64,000 nucleotides of DNA. Origin: Phylloscopus collybita (lineage: Eukaryota; Chordata; Aves; Passeriformes; Phylloscopidae). This document shows positions 47,344 to 60,181 of this stretch, in pieces. Under the pieces are notes generated by a model. It had not been told where the DNA came from and searched no databases. It was given only the letters and a program-made list of their open reading frames with translations. The stretch lies in the NCBI GenBank assembly GCA_027886175.1, contig JAJNNQ010000011.1, positions 1,984,001 to 2,048,000 of the forward strand, read 5' to 3'. The position numbers and the translations under genes are program-made. Each line of letters begins with the position of its first letter. The stretch's first letter is position 1.

Positions 47344-48070
47344 AAAACATGCAGATTGCCCAAGGGCCAGATATGAGTCATTCAGTGGCTGTCCAGGAAG
47401 AGAAGCTCCAGTTCCAGGCAGGCAGGAGAGGAGCTTTAGAAATGCAAATTAACCCTGCTGGGGAAAAGTGTGGACAATGCACCAGGGGCTCCTTGCCTGG
47501 GGCAGGAATTGGGCTGATTCCCTCTGTCCCTCAGCCCAAGCTCTGCCTGCTCACAAAGACAGAATTTGCACAGCTAAAGGCAGAGCCAGAGTGAGGATCT
47601 CTGACTCTGCAACAGAAATGGGTTCAATTGCAAAGGAAAACATCAAACCGAGATTGTTATGAAAACTTCACGTAAAAAAGTGTCTGTGGGGGGGAATCAT
47701 CCTTCTCCCCACTCTAACATGTGCTGGCATTGTCTGTGTTGTACTGGGGCTATCAGACCTCTGGGTGTTTTTAGCTACCGCAAGTTCACCCAAATCAGCT
47801 GGAAATCAAAATTTACCATTTAATCAGAGAAAAGCGGTCAATTGACGCAGCCCACGCAGGAGGGAGCGCCTCAGAAATGGGGAAAAGATGAAACGGCCAC
47901 CAGAACAAATCCTACAACACCACGGAGCAGCTCCTGGGACCCCAACGAATTCAGATCAGGAGCCAGAGAAGGCGTTTATAATTTGAATTGCATCATTAGA
48001 TTACGAGCTGTCCTCGAAATAAGAACCACTCAATCCACTCAAAGGAGGACCGCGACATTTCCCATCGATG
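47344..48070. other. No gene seen between provirus 2 and CpG island
   Basis: Single-copy in this window apart from its ends. Frames of 64-81 codons have no domain character. It replaces the 3' LTR junction found at 23950, so a deletion or second insertion probably occurred here. Confidence 0.4.
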
Positions 48071-48079
48071 CTGCGATCA

Positions 48080-49540
48080 GATTATCTCTTAGCCCAGGCA
48101 CCCGCGGGAAGGAGACCGCGGGCAGCCGCTCCCGCAGCGCCCTCAGGGCACGGAAAACACGGCGCGGACACGGCACAACACAGCCACAGCCAGAGCCCCC
48201 TGCCGCCCCCTCCGCCCGCAGCCAGCCCCGAGCCCCGGCACAACCCAGCGCGGCTCCCACCTGCGCCGGGGCCGCCTCCGAGCTCCGCCGCCGCCGCCTC
48301 CTCCACACCGAGGATCCGAAAATGGCGCCCCCGAAAAGCCAGGGCTGTCCTTCTCCCCGCTCTGCCCAATCAGCGCGCAGCCGGAGCCAGCAGTGACGGC
48401 ACCATCAGCCAATGGCAGCGAGCAAGGGGCGGGCTCTGCACACGGCCCAGCCCCGCCCCGCGCTCTCAGGCCCCGCCCCCGGGCTGTCTGAGGGCAAAGC
48501 CGCAGATGAGGAACAGCCCTGGGACGGGCCCGGGCCCGAGGCGGGATGGAGCTGAAAACACAAACAAAGTTCTCCGCACCTCCCGCACCGCCTTGCCCAG
48601 CCCTTCGTGTTCGCTGGCAGCGGCTCAGAGTAAAGCCCTCCGTTCTCCTACCCGTAATTAGGAGCATCAGTGCATGGGTTGGATTTCCCCAAAAAGGGAA
48701 AGAACAAACCAAACTCAAGGGAGATGTAGCCCCTCACCCATCCCGGGGGTTCGGCCCCTCACCTTTCAGCCCCGGGAACCGCGCCGGACCTGGCCGGGTC
48801 CGAAGCGGGACTGGGGGGGCATAGGGGGCTCCCCAGTACCGAGAGGGACCCTTGGGGCTCGGTCCTGTCCTTCCCCCGCCGTTATCAGTGGGGACCACCC
48901 TTATCACCAGGGACCCCCCACTCGCAAACTACCGGGGCCCCCCCACTGACCGGGACCCGCCCATTGTCTGCCACCCCTCCTTCAACGACCCCCCCAAAGC
49001 TCTAGGACCCTTCCCATCCTTGAGCCCCCCCAGTGCGCCAGGACCCCCCACTCACCGCCCCTCTCCCACCCATGGGAACCCCCCCTCACCGCGTCCCCCC
49101 CAATCACCAGGACCCTCCCAATCCATGGGACCCCCGCACTCACCACGCACCCCCCTCAGAGCCCCCCGGGCCCAGCGCCGGGGCCGCTCCGCAGCCGAGG
49201 TACCCGGGAAATGCCGCCTGCAGAGCCCGCCACTCGCCGCGATTGGCTGGTTCTGCCGTCACTCCTGGGTCTGACTGCGCGCTGATTGGGCAGAGCAGAG
49301 CAGGGACACGCCCACGTCTCGCCCCCATCGCGTAGAAGAGCCGCCATTTTTTGGATCCTCTGTGCGGAGGAGGCGGCGGCGGCGGCGGAGCTCGGAGGCG
49401 GCTCCGGAGGCGGCTCCGGCGCAGGTGGGAGCTGCGCTGTGTTGTACCGGGGCTCGGGGCTCAGGGCTCGGGGCTCGGGGCTGGCTGCGGGCGGAGGGGG
49501 CGGCAGGGGGCTCTGGCTGTGGCTGGGTTGTGCCGTGTCC
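48080..49540. promoter_or_regulatory. CpG-island bidirectional promoter of ZNF-6 and ZNF-7
   Basis: The minus-strand first exon ends at donor gcgcag|gtggga (48261; exon from about 48325). The plus-strand first exon starts near gccgccattttttggatcc (about 49339) and ends at 49424 (gcgcag|gtggga). The two exon 1 sequences are near-identical, so here two genes of the ZNF-2 type are paired, unlike the two other islands. The centre (48660-49160) is C-rich with gaccccccc repeats and CCAAT motifs. Transcription is inferred. Confidence 0.55.
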
Positions 49541-49735
49541 TCGTTAATATGCACCCCCCTTTTGTATAACATCCGATATTCCTGGCTCTGTTCAGGCTTT
49601 GTTCTTCTTCTCCGTGTTCAGGAATTCAGCAGGACCTTGGCTGAGCAGCAGTCCGTGTCAATGAGTAATATTTTCTGGAACTGATGACTTTCTCTCCTTC
49701 CTTCCTTATCTCCAAGTCCCCGGCCCTCTCTCCGA
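49541..49735 (-). mobile_element. LTR fragment in ZNF-7 intron 1
   Basis: Matches part of the solo LTR at 14040-14190 in inverse orientation (ttaatatgcacccccctttt; gctgagcagcagtccgtgtc). It joins the CpG block abruptly at 49541, consistent with a deletion in the LTR. Confidence 0.6.
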
Positions 49736-50985
49736 GCAGATTTCAGTCACTGACTCTGTTTTTGCTTCCTGGGTCTTGGTTTTGGGATTATTGTCAGTGA
49801 CCTCAATTCTGAGAAAAACGAAAATTCAATCTTAGAATATTTTCCAAAAGTTTTCCTGGCCATCAGCCAAGGAACACCCTGCACTTTAAGGCAGCCTTAT
49901 CTGTGTGCTCTTCCTTTACTGAGGTACATACATATTCATGAGTTTCATGTGCTATTCAAAGATTCTTGACAGCTTTTGATGTTATAGAAACTTCTCTTTA
50001 TTTTGGTTTTCTGCTCTGGCTTATCTACATCACATCCTGCAGATCAGGTCAATCTCTTTTATTTCTTCTTGTGGCCTCATCCTGTTGTTTCACACTTCCC
50101 AGAGAGCGAACAGTTCACAAACTCTTCTCTCATTCTTCTCTGCTGCTCTGGTTTGTGTGGCCCTTATCTCATCCCTTGAAGAGGTCAGTCAGCAGCTGTG
50201 GGAAACAACCTGATTGCTTTATACAGTTCTCTGGGTTACACACAAGTATTTGACCATTTTCTATTTTGGGAAGGCCTACAGTACAATACATTCATCCCAT
50301 GATCAGTTCTAGAAGCTGTCAGGTGTCTACATCAACATCAAATACTCATCCCACTGCTGCTTCCATGAGTTACACGGTGCAGACTTCAAATGAGCAATGA
50401 GGTTAAATGAGCAAGCAGCTCAAAGGGATTCTAAAGTGCACTGTGCTTACAATCAATAACCACAGATAAAGACCAGCACCCAAATGTGAAAGCCAATATT
50501 CTGGGGTCATTTTCAACAATTCCCTGTCCTTTTGTAGCCCTTTGTGGCTCAGGAGGCCTGGCTGCCACCTGCATCCCCTTGCTCAGCTGCTGACTGAGCT
50601 GCACTCAGCAAGGTGTCCTGCATGGCCCAAAGATGAGAGTTGCTGTAGCACAGAAGAGGAGGAAGAGCATTCGTTTAACCCCTGGTGTGCCAGGGAACCC
50701 CGAAACCGTGTCCCATTCCCATCCTTTCCACGTTTGGGCCGGAACATGAGCTGCTTTCTTATTTCCTTTGTTCTCGGTTTCACCACTTTCCCGTTGTCAT
50801 CTCTTTGCCAACAGCATCTTAAGTCATTTAATTTTCCACACTGTGCTCCTCGTCCTGCTCATGGATAATCTGATCCCATCCCATGATGAAATGTTGTGTT
50901 CTTGGTTTGAGTGGATTGCTGGGCCAGACTCGGGAGCTGGACCTGACTGCTTGTTTCTTATTTGGAGGTCTTCTTGTAATGTAAT
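49736..50985. other. Unassigned intronic sequence
   Basis: Moderately AT-rich, with no copy elsewhere in the window and no convincing coding frame. Possibly another retroelement or ancestral intron. Confidence 0.35.
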
Positions 50986-50989
50986 TCTT

Positions 50990-51845
50990 TCTTGCAGTGT
51001 CCTTGTGTCCTGCAGCTGGCAGCCTGTTTCCTTGCCAGGGGCTGTTTGGGTGGGCTCTCCCCTGCCCAGGAGGGCAATGCCTCTGCCAGGTCCTTGTGGC
51101 CGAGCCGGTGCCCTGGGTGCTGGGGCCCCCTTGGGCCCTGGGCTTGATCCCTCAGGGGCTGTAGAAACTCTGCCATGGCCTTTGCCTTCCCCTTGGCCTT
51201 TTCCTCCTCCCTTCTTGCCTTCCCCTGCTGTGCCTTTGTGACCAAGTGCTGCAGGGGCTTCTTGTGCCCCTCCTGCAGCCCCCCTGAGTGCCTGTGGGTG
51301 CTCATCCTCTGACAGCTGCTGAGCTTTTTGCAAAACCATTCATTTCTGCAGGCACCCAAAAAAGTCATTCAAGGATAATCTCGATCCTTCCAAGTAGAAT
51401 CCACATTTCCCATCTTCTTCCTCTTTTCCATCATCCTTTTTCTTCCCACAGCGATTCCTACTGCTGCTTCTCTCCTTCACCATATTCCTGCACACTCCCC
51501 TTCACCCTTTCCCTTCCCAGCACACCAACACCATCCATCCCCTCTTGTCCAAATCCCTTCTTGACTTCCCTAATTGCACCCCTGGGTGTCCATATCCTTA
51601 ATTATTTCTGGGAGAATGTGCAAATTGCCTTAACAATCTCTCCTGAGACCTTTGAGAGCTATTTTGAGATCATCCTCCCTTTTTCCAGGACACCTTCCTG
51701 GCTTTCCCTTTTCCACCCTGCATGGGTGCCCTGCCATGTTTCCTCCCTGAAGATCCCAGTGTCCTCCCTGATGAGATTTTCAGTGCTCTCTCCCTGCTGA
51801 CTCTTCGAGACCCCCCTGATCTGTCACTCGTCCGTCTCCTGGACA
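50990..51845 (-). mobile_element. Provirus fragment 3, antisense in ZNF-7 intron
   Basis: Holds the gag-like frame (50958-51368, -) and leader region homologous to 26700-27740 of provirus 1. The protease and RT parts are missing; the break at about 50990 joins unrelated DNA. It is followed directly by the ZNF-7 5' exon-like block. Confidence 0.65.
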
Positions 51846-51869
51846 ATCTGGGGTCCCCAGTCAATCCTG

Positions 51870-52114
51870 GGGGCAGGAGGAGAAGGGAAGGAGAAGCAGC
51901 AATGAAGAACAAAATGGTCAAAGGATGCACGTGGGAGGAGAAGGTGGGATTGTGCAGGAGAAGGAGGAGCAGTAGGAGGAAGAGGAGTGTGAGGAAGAGT
52001 AGGGACACAGGAGGAGGAGGAGGAGCAGGAAGAGGAGGCAGCACAAGGTTCCACCCCTCCCTGGATCTGCAGCCTCCCCCAGCCCTGGGAGCGTTGCCCC
52101 CCCACATGGAGCAG
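51870..52114 (+). other. Putative 5' exon upstream of ZNF-7
   Basis: Direct copy of 34-275. Ends at a good donor, gagcag|gtgagc (52114). The next acceptor is at the finger exon (about 52428). Confidence 0.4.
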
Positions 52115-52454
52115 GTGAGCGGGGAGGGGGATCCAGGATTTTCGTGGGAGTGAATCTTGGTGTTTCTGAGCTTTATTGGGCTAAATGTTGGTGCTTTGGG
52201 TTTTTGCAGGGGGCTGAACCTTTATGTTTTAGAAGATGTTTTGTATGAGTCTGGATGTTTGGGGAGTTTTTGTTCTGTGTCTTGATGTTTGGAGGACTTT
52301 ATGGCTGAATCTTGGTGTTTTAGAGGTTCTTACAGACACAAGGTGCCCCCTGGTTTCCTGAGATGAACATGGGCAAGGAGGAACCCCCAGCCTAAGGCTC
52401 TCTCCTCTTTCTTTTTCTCCAAACCAGGATTTGTCATTCCCAAGGAGTGTCTGG

Positions 52455-53279
52455 ATGGAGGAGGAGGAAAAGCCCCGGAGATCCCGCAGGAGGAGGGGCT
52501 GCAAACCCAGCCCAGGGAGCTGCGAGGAGGAAAGACCCACCCTGTGCCAGGAGGGCGGCCGGAGATCCAGCCAGAGCTCAGAGCTGGAGGAGAAGCCTGA
52601 TGGAGGAGAGAAGCCCCACAAGTGCTTGGAATGTGGGAAGGGCTTCAGCCGGAAGGACCACCTGATCCGGCACCAGGTGATCCACACTGGGGAACGGCCC
52701 CATGAGTGTGGGGAGTGTGGGAAGAGCTTCAGCCAGAGCTCCAGCTTGGTGCAACACCAGAGGATCCACACTGGGGAAAAGCCCTATGAGTGTGGGGAAT
52801 GTGGGAAGAGCTTCAGCCAGAAGGGCAGTCTTAGGCAACACCAGAAGATCCACACTGGGGAAAAGCCCTACAAGTGTGGGGAGTGTGGGAAGAGCTTTAG
52901 AGTAAGCTCGGAGCTGATCCGGCACCAGGTGATCCACACTGGGGAAGGGCTCTATACCTGCCTGGAATGTGGGAAGGGCTTTGGATACATCTCTAGTCTG
53001 AAATACCACCACCTCATCCACACTGGGGAGAGGCCCTACGAGTGTCCTGAGTGTGGGAAGAGGTTTCACACCAGCTCCAATCTCTTCGTCCATCAGCGGA
53101 TTCACACGGAGGAGAGGCCCTTCCGCTGCCCCGACTGCAGGAAGGGCTTCAAGCACAACTCACACCTCATCAGGCACCGGCGCATCCACACCGGGGAGAG
53201 GCCCTACGAGTGTCCTGAGTGTGGGAAGAACTTCTCAGACAAATCTCACTTCACCAGACACCAACGGAGCCACCACTGA
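52455..53279 (+). CDS. ZNF-7: C2H2 zinc-finger protein, 8 fingers
   Basis: About 274 residues from ATG 52455 (MEEEEKP), after acceptor ccaaaccag (about 52428). Eight fingers. Contact residues (-1,2,3,6): RDHR, QSSQ, QGSQ, VSER, YSSY, TSNV, HSHR, DSHR. Finger 5 has YHHLIH in place of HQRIH-type spacing but keeps the H-x3-H pair. The last finger has Phe at the core Leu position. The stop is TGA where others have TAA. Its upstream 550 bases are a direct copy of those of ZNF-1. Confidence 0.9.
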   Translation: MEEEEKPRRSRRRRGCKPSPGSCEEERPTLCQEGGRRSSQSSELEEKPDGGEKPHKCLECGKGFSRKDHLIRHQVIHTGERPHECGECGKSFSQSSSLVQHQRIHTGEKPYECGECGKSFSQKGSLRQHQKIHTGEKPYKCGECGKSFRVSSELIRHQVIHTGEGLYTCLECGKGFGYISSLKYHHLIHTGERPYECPECGKRFHTSSNLFVHQRIHTEERPFRCPDCRKGFKHNSHLIRHRRIHTGERPYECPECGKNFSDKSHFTRHQRSHH

Positions 53280-54568
53280 GGGAAGCCCTGGGAGTGCCCT
53301 GAGAGCAGGAAGAGCTTCGTGCGCTGCTCCAGCTCCATCCCCCGTGGGAGGATCGGCGTTGGATGATCCCCAGTGACCCTCGTTGGGCAGAGCCCTGGTG
53401 ATCCGTGGGAAGACACCTGGCTGGGGGAGCTCCACATCTTCCTGGCTCCCTTTGGGCACCTGGATGAAGGCAGGAACGTCCATCAAGACAGAGAGAGACA
53501 CTGGGAATTCCTTGGCCAGAGTGGATTTGTTGACTTTCAACCCCAGGAAATCATTTGTGTTCAATCGTATCTTCTGGGGCCTCAAGGAATACTGGATGGT
53601 CTTGGAGGTTTTTTCCAACCTCAGGGATTCCACAATTTTGATTTCCTATTGCCTGAGGGTGTCTTCCACAGCCAAATGGTGATGAACTGGGGCCAAGATC
53701 AAGGTTTTGGAGACAGTGGGGTGGAAACCTCTCCAGTAAAATTCTTCCCTCCCACCCAAGCATGTGGATCCTCGGCTCGCACGGACACAAAAATCCTTTT
53801 GTTTTGGCCTTGATTTTGTTTTCATTTCTCTTCATCCCTTTAAAGAAATCCCACACTGGGGTAAAAATGAGGACCTTGAACTAAGACCCGGGTGAGGGCA
53901 TGGGGGGACATAGACATGGAGAGTGACATGGGGGCACATGGACATGGAGGGGGACGTGTCCATTCATGGGGACACAGGGGGACACAGGCTCAGATGGAGA
54001 TGTGGGGGACAATGAGAGGGATGGAAACCTGGTGGGGAGACAGCCATGGGTGAGGAGGCCATGGTGGGACATGGCCAGTGACATGTGGGGACATGGCCAT
54101 GGCCGGTGCCATGGGGGGAACTTGCAGGGGCTGTGGGGGATGCTGGGTGTGAGGGAGTTGAGGGTTCCTGGGAGGGACTTGGGGCTTGCTGAGGGCTTTG
54201 GGGACCCCAGGCCGAGCGGCTCTGGCTGCGCTGGGAGACCCTGGCGGAGGTTCTGGGGCAGCTGCTCAAGGAGCCCCTGGCCTGGAGCCCCAGCTGGGCA
54301 TTGGGGTCCTGGAAGGGAATGAAGGTCTTTGTCCCCAGGAGGGAAATCCCAGCAGCCCCAGGGTGTTGTGGGCAGCTGAGAGGCCACAAGAGGGAGGGTA
54401 AAGCCAGACAGAGCTGTCCCTCTCCAAAACTGCCCCCCAGAAATCTCCAAAGTCATGGATTCTTTGCAGGAAAAAGCTGCCAGGAGGTGCCTGAATTAAG
54501 GAAAAGGAGGGATGGGACACCCAGACTGAGCAAGAGGGGCTTGGAACCGCCAAACCCAAGCATTGGTG
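53280..54568 (+). other. ZNF-7 3' flank
   Basis: Family 3' UTR to about 53560, then sequence shared with the ZNF-2 3' flank (ttccaacctcagggattcca, about 53613). Next come short gacatg(g)-rich repeats (53900-54110) and a copy of the segment seen after ZNF-3 (about 54120-54250). No gene is recognised. Confidence 0.45.
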
Positions 54569-55415
54569 TCTTGGGTTATAGAACGAAAAATGTGTATTCT
54601 GTTTCATGTGTTGAAAGCAGCTGGGGAGATGTTTATCTGTTGTTGTGGTGGATTTTCTTATGTTTCCAATTGCAGCTCAGTTTTTATGGTCAGTTTTATA
54701 CACCACCCAGATTTTGTATTGTTACAGCATATTTTATCCCTAATTCATTGTTCCTTTCCCCCTGTATTGTTGGTTTTGCCGTGGTTGTCTGTCTTCCCTC
54801 GACCTGCCCTTCCCTCCTCCTACAGAATTGTCAATCCTTCCCTCACCCTGCCCCTTCTTCCAGACCCTTCCCTGTCAATCCCCCAACCTTCAACGCCCCA
54901 GTGGTTGGTTTAAACTGTTCCCTCCCCTTGTGTTCTTTCATTGCTCTGTGCATTGTACTCCCCGCCTTATGTTCCTCCCCCATGTCACCCTCATTGGTTG
55001 GAAATTGTATCCTCTCCCCAGACCTCCCCCACTTATCAGCCCCTGCAAGCCCAGGTTCTGTGCCTTTTTCTGTCCCTGACCCTCTGGGCAATAAACACCT
55101 TTGGAAATCACCCAGAAGGCCTCTCCCTGTCCCTTGTCCCTGCCCTGGACGCGTGCCACCTGTGCTATAGAGCAGCTGTGCCCTGCAGCTGCACCCCGGA
55201 TTGCCTGGCTTTCTGGGGGCAGCCCACTCCTGGCGCCGGTGCCGGGAGCTGGCTGGGCTGAAGGACACCGGCATCACGTCCTATCCCCATTTCTTTGCCT
55301 GAGAGCCCCTGAATTTTCTGAGTTATAATAATTTGGAGGGATGGAGTTTACATTCTCCACTCCAAGGGAGTCTCTGGCTTTCCCTGGCACACACCTGTCT
55401 TTCAAACTAACACCT
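54569..55415 (+). mobile_element. LTR (copy of 35341-36128) joined to another LTR start
   Basis: 54569-54640 repeats the first 70 bases of the LTR-like block at 3990. At 54641 a second LTR begins (tgttgtggtgg), with CCAAT, aataaacacc (about 55090) and the tgagagcccctgaattttct end. This looks like nested insertion or LTR-LTR joining. Confidence 0.6.
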
Positions 55416-56000
55416 TTTTCTGAGTTAGTTACAATGTAAAAGTCAGTTATAATAGAAAAGTTAGCTATAATAGTTATACTATAAAAGCATTTCATCATTG
55501 AGCATTGTGTATTTTAATATGTTGCTAAGGCCTATGATATAAAATCAATTTATTACGCTGCCTTTTCTGTTGGCTATGCAGTGTACACGCAAACTGATAG
55601 ATTGTGTTATACCAGAAAGCAGCTGGAAGGAACTATAAATTGCACTGTATCAAAATAATTGTGATCAATGACAACGTGCAAAACCTGACGTGAATGCTGA
55701 AGGCAATATTGTGTTGCCATTGATATTGTCATTGTCATTGATAACTCCCTGCTTCAAGCACTGAGGGGATTCATTCTCCGCCTGCCCCCACATCCCTGAG
55801 AGTCCTCAAGTGCCCCTGAGTGCTCTGAACATCCCCAAGTGTCCCTGGGTGTCCCTGCATGTTCCCTGAGTGTCCCCAGTGAGGTCACCCCAGGAATTCC
55901 CATCAGGATTTGGGACAGTTTCAATGAAAATCTCCAGAACATTCCCGGATTTTGTCTCAAACACCGTGCAGGGAGAGGGGAGGGGACAAGTGACACCAGC
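55416..56000 (-). other. Diverged copy of the gene B 3' region
   Basis: Resembles 34700-35340 and 58250-58800, including the sequence for the gene B C-terminal extension (tttgtctcaaacaccgtgca at about 55953), but no second-exon coding sequence follows. It is a remnant of a further gene B-type unit. Confidence 0.5.
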
Positions 56001-56039
56001 CATGTTCCCGATGATGCCATCACCCCAATGATGTCCCCA

Positions 56040-57123
56040 AGCTGTTAAGAATGGGGCCAGCAGACCAGCTCCTTTGAAAAGGCCTTTATTGAAAAACAGC
56101 GCTGGGTGGGGGCCCGAGGGGTCGCGCACACGGCCACTGCTCCCGCTGGACGGCGCCGAGGAGGACACGGCAGAGCTGGGGCTCCCGTCCCCACCAGAGT
56201 CCCTGGGAAGTCACTTGTAGGGTCGTGGTCCGGGGGTGTCACACTGGCCCGGTACTGTCCGGTCATGGCGAGGAGTCGGAGGTCTTTAGTTGGTAGCCGG
56301 ATGTTCACCACTGTTCTCCTCAGCTGAAGAAGTCACTTTCAGTCTTTGGTGTTGTAATGGCTCGTTGCCTTTGGGGTCTTTACCCTGAAATATTGTCCCA
56401 TCGTTCCCTGGTGTCTCCTCATTTGCATGTGCGCCATCTTGGGGAGCAGTGGCAGTGGTTCCCGACGGGAAATGGATTCCGGTGTACAATGGAAGGGGAT
56501 CAATGGAGTGAAATCATCAATAACAGGTAAGTAATTAACGTCCTTTAACATGAACAGGTGTTGTGGTGTGCCTTTAAGGTTTTCAAGGTGGGCTCCCTTT
56601 TGGAGATTCTTCCCCTCCCCCGGGGTAGGTTTTTCCCAGCCAGCCCTGAGGGAATGATTATAATACACCGGGTTTACCAAGCAACCTGAGATTCTGCAGG
56701 GGCTGCCCATCGAAGGAATTGGCCCCGGCAGAGAGGGCCCACCCCTCCTCACAGGTGATTTGACCTTTAGGCTGCCCTTTAGCCCTCGGGTCACGCCCTG
56801 TCCCTCTCTGGTAGGTAGGCTGTGTGCCCTCCCCCTTCCCCCTCTCCCAGGTGAAAACCCAGCACAGGCACATGGTCGGGGTTCTGCTCAGGGCACTCAC
56901 ACGGTTCAGAAGTGCTGCTGTAACTGGAATAAAATCTCTGGACAAGACTCCTGAGGCAGATCCGTTTCCTTTCTCCACTGATTCATCCAACCCCTCTGAA
57001 GGAGCCATGCAGGATTCATCTTGCTACATTTACCCCGGGTCCTACGCTGCCTGAAACAAGCCTGGACTTGTCCGAGGGGTCTGTGCCTGTGTTAGCAGTG
57101 CAGGGAGAGGATCCTTTTGGGAC
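56040..57123 (-). other. Unassigned LTR-like segment
   Basis: Starts with a minus-strand polyadenylation signal (tttattgaaa, 56090). Frames of 116-151 codons on the minus strand show no recognised domain. A plus-strand ggaataaaatctctgg (about 56930) looks like a second LTR polyadenylation site. It lies where the palindrome arm 2 is interrupted. Confidence 0.35.
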
Positions 57124-57290
57124 TGTTATAAATGCACATTTTAGAGCTGGCTTTTCGAAAATATTAAAATGAATGTTATACATATAGTGTACGAAGGTTG
57201 TACTGTATTTCCTTTTACTTGTGGAATTTAAAAATGTAACGAAGGTATATTTTCAGATTGTAACAAAGTAGAGATGGGGGTTGTTGGTTT
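57124..57290 (+). mobile_element. LTR 5' fragment of the 29779/62899 family
   Basis: Begins tgttataaatgcacatttta and stays similar for about 150 bases, then diverges. It is more diverged than the two palindromic copies. Confidence 0.55.
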
Positions 57291-57789
57291 TCTTTTTTAA
57301 CGCCTCAACTAGATAGAAGACAGAAGGGCCGTTTGGAATTCCTGAACTAAAGATTTCTGATAAAGAACAATTAAGCCTTTGAGAGTTTGAATCTTCGGAA
57401 GACAGATTTACAACATGCATCTAGACTGCGTGGTATCGCACAGATAAACTGTATGCTTAGGGGGATCTTGAAACCAAAATGAATATTTGAATCATGCATT
57501 AGCTTATTTAAATATGTAACACCAGGATGTTTAAATACCAAGAAATTTGGAATGGGCGGTGTGTTGCTTTTCACCCTCAGCTGAGAAGCTATCATCTTTT
57601 GTCTCCTTATTGTCTATTTTTATTCTATTTTATTTTCTTTTTATTAAACTTATAATTGATTAGAACAAGGTGAAAGGTCGTTTTTCACACTGCTGGGACA
57701 TCTTGCTGGCCCAGCTTGCTGCTGCCGAGAGTCCTGCTGGGGCACTGGGATGGGCAGCCCCAGGGCTCTGGGAAGCAAAGCCTCTCCTC
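57291..57789. other. No gene seen
   Basis: AT-rich with a possible polyadenylation signal (tttttattaaac, 57640). Probably the remainder of the LTR or its interior. No coding frame. Confidence 0.35.
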
Positions 57790-58190
57790 CATCCCTTCCC
57801 GTCCCGGACAAAGCCGCCATCACCGCGCGCTCCCCGAGCCCGCGCCACAGCGCCCCCTGCAGCCGCGGGGGGATCATCGCACCTGCCCTGCCCACCGGGA
57901 GCCACCAGCGCCCCTGCCGGCTGTGCCCGGAACTGCACCCCAGGGGAAAGTGCCGCGCTCAGGGAAGCTGTTCCTGGGCTCCTGGTTCTGTTTGTTATCA
58001 ATGCTGTGGGTGGTGGGGTTTGTTTGCCTGGTTATACACACCAGGAAAGAACTGTGATTCCTGTCCCCATAGCTGTGCCTGAGAGCCTCTGAATTTTCAA
58101 AATTATAATAATTCAGAGGGAGGGAGTTTACATTCTCCATTCTGAGGAAGTCTCCATCTCTCCCTGGCACACACCTGTCTTTCAAACTAA
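57790..58190 (+). mobile_element. CpG-rich LTR-like block, copy 2
   Basis: Near-identical to 10849-11235, but the 43-bp array is absent. Its end (58080-58190) adjoins the gene B2 3' region. Confidence 0.45.
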
Positions 58191-58657
58191 GACAACAGCA
58201 TTCTCTGAATTAGTTTAATATAAAAGTTAGTTCTAATACTTAAAATATAAAAGCATGTTAGCATTGTGCAGTCTCTATTTTAATATTTTGCTAAGGCCTA
58301 CAATAATATAATGATTTATTACACTGCCATTTCTGTTGGCTATGCAGTGCACACATAAACTGATAGATAGTGTTATACCAAAACCAACTGAAAGGAATTA
58401 TAAATTGCACCATATCAAAATTACTGGGATCAATAACAACGTGCAAAAGCTTATACAGGAATGTGAAAGCCAATATTGTATTGTCATTGATTTTGTCATT
58501 GATTTTGTCATTGATATTGTCATTTATAACCCGGCTCTGCTGCCTCTTCTGCAAGGCATTGAGGGGGCTTATTCAGCCCCTGCCCCTGCATCCCTGCGTG
58601 TTCCCAAGTGTCCCTGAGCATCCTGGAGTGTCCCCAAGGGTCCCTGAGTAGTCCTGA

Positions 58658-60181
58658 CTATCCCTGAATGTCCCTGAGTGACAATATGTGTTCTTGTGTG
58701 TCTCCAAGTGTCCACAGTGACATCACCACAAGAATCAGGATTTGGAACAGTTTCAATGAAAATTTCCAGAAGATTCCCCAAATTTGTCTCAAACACCGTG
58801 CAGGGAGGGAGGAGAGAATCCGTGACACCACTGCGGTCCCCAATGGCGTCACCGCCACAACAACGGGACGTCGCTGTGCCTGCAGCAGCCTCGGGATGTC
58901 CTCGATGGCTCTTTGGCACCGCTCGGCCGCCGCGTGGCCACCGGGGCTGTCAAGGGGGCTCACAAGGAGGGCATGGATGTCCCCAAGTATCCCCAGCAGA
59001 TGATGTGTGGTCAGACGGGCGCTGGCCTCCCACAGCCACTCGGTCTCAGCCACCGCAGCCACCAAGGCATCAGGAACATCAGCAGAAGCCTCCCCTGTCT
59101 CCTCCAGGGCAGCCCCGATGTCCCTGAGCTGGCGCAGCAGCTCCCAGGGGAACAGGGTGGCTTTGGCACATGTCGCCTCCAAGTGCCATAGCAGCCCCAG
59201 GACCACCTTCGGCTGCGCATACCTGGTGTCTGCGCCCTCCCAGCCCTCGTGGAGCTCGGTGACCTCCCTGGCCAGCCGGTCCCAGCGCTCTGTGAGCGCG
59301 GCCACCGACTCCTGCCAGGCGCTGGCCGCAGCTCTCACAGGGCCATGGGCCGAGGTGGCCCCCGGGGCGGCCTCGAGGGCAGCCAGGGCCTGGTGCAGGG
59401 AGGTGACATCGTGCTGGCCCAGGGAGGTGACACTGCAGTGGCACAGGGTGCAACGGAGGGTCCAGGTGAATTTCCTCAGGGCTGCATGCAGGGACCTTGG
59501 GGACACGGCCCGCAGCAGGTCATAGTCTGCCAGGGCCACAATGGCTGCCAGGTTGCCCAGGGTGGCCACCACAGCCACCACCACCTCCAGCACCTGGGGA
59601 GGGGACAGGGGAGGTGGCAGGGACCTCGTGGCATTTGTGGCCTCCTGGGGTGGCCCCTGTCCCCTCCAGGGATGCCCTTTGTCCCCTCCCTGGAGAGCTC
59701 AGCTGTCCCTGCTGACACTTTGTCTCCTCCTCGTCCCCTCTGCCACCCCCTGCTCTCCCCTCTGCCACCCCCCATGTCCCGTCTGCCACCTTCTCATCCC
59801 ATCTGCCACCCCCTGCCACACCCCAATGTCCCCTCTGCCACCCTTGGTCCCCTCCACCCCTCTGTCACCTCCTCCCTTCCTGCCACACCCTCCTGTCCCC
59901 TTTGCGACCCCCGTGCCCTCTGCCACACCCCTGCCACCCCCTGCTGTCCCCCACTCCTCTGCCACCTCCATCGTCCCCTGTGCCACCCGCTGCCACCCTC
60001 TCTGTCCCCTCTGCCACCCTCGGTGCCCTCCACCCCTCTGTCACCTCCTCTCTTCTCGCCACACCCTCCTGTCCCCTTTGGGACCCCTGTCCCCTCCTGC
60101 CGACCCCGTGTCCCCTCTGTCCCCCCTCCCCGTCTCCTCCCCCTCCCCGCGCCGGGATTGTCGCACCACTCGAGGCTCCAT
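58658..60181 (-). CDS. Gene B2: unrecognised helical protein, two exons, open
   Basis: Exon 1 60167-60181 (ATG GAG CCT CGA GTG, donor gtg|gtgcga; B1 has GAG at codon 5) and exon 2 58658-59593 (acceptor ccccag|gtgctg) join to 316 residues. Helical blocks follow the A1 order: VLEVVVAVVATLG, HAALRKFTWTLR, TLFPWELLRQLRDIGAALEE, TEWLWEASARLTTHHLLGIL, AAERCQRAIEDIPRLL. The last ~70 residues (from about VVVAVTPLG) are an extension absent from A1 and contain a hydrophobic stretch (WGIFWKFSLKLFQILILVVM) that could be a membrane segment. The intron holds G-rich repeats. B1 is its frameshifted inverted copy. Function unknown. Confidence 0.6.
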
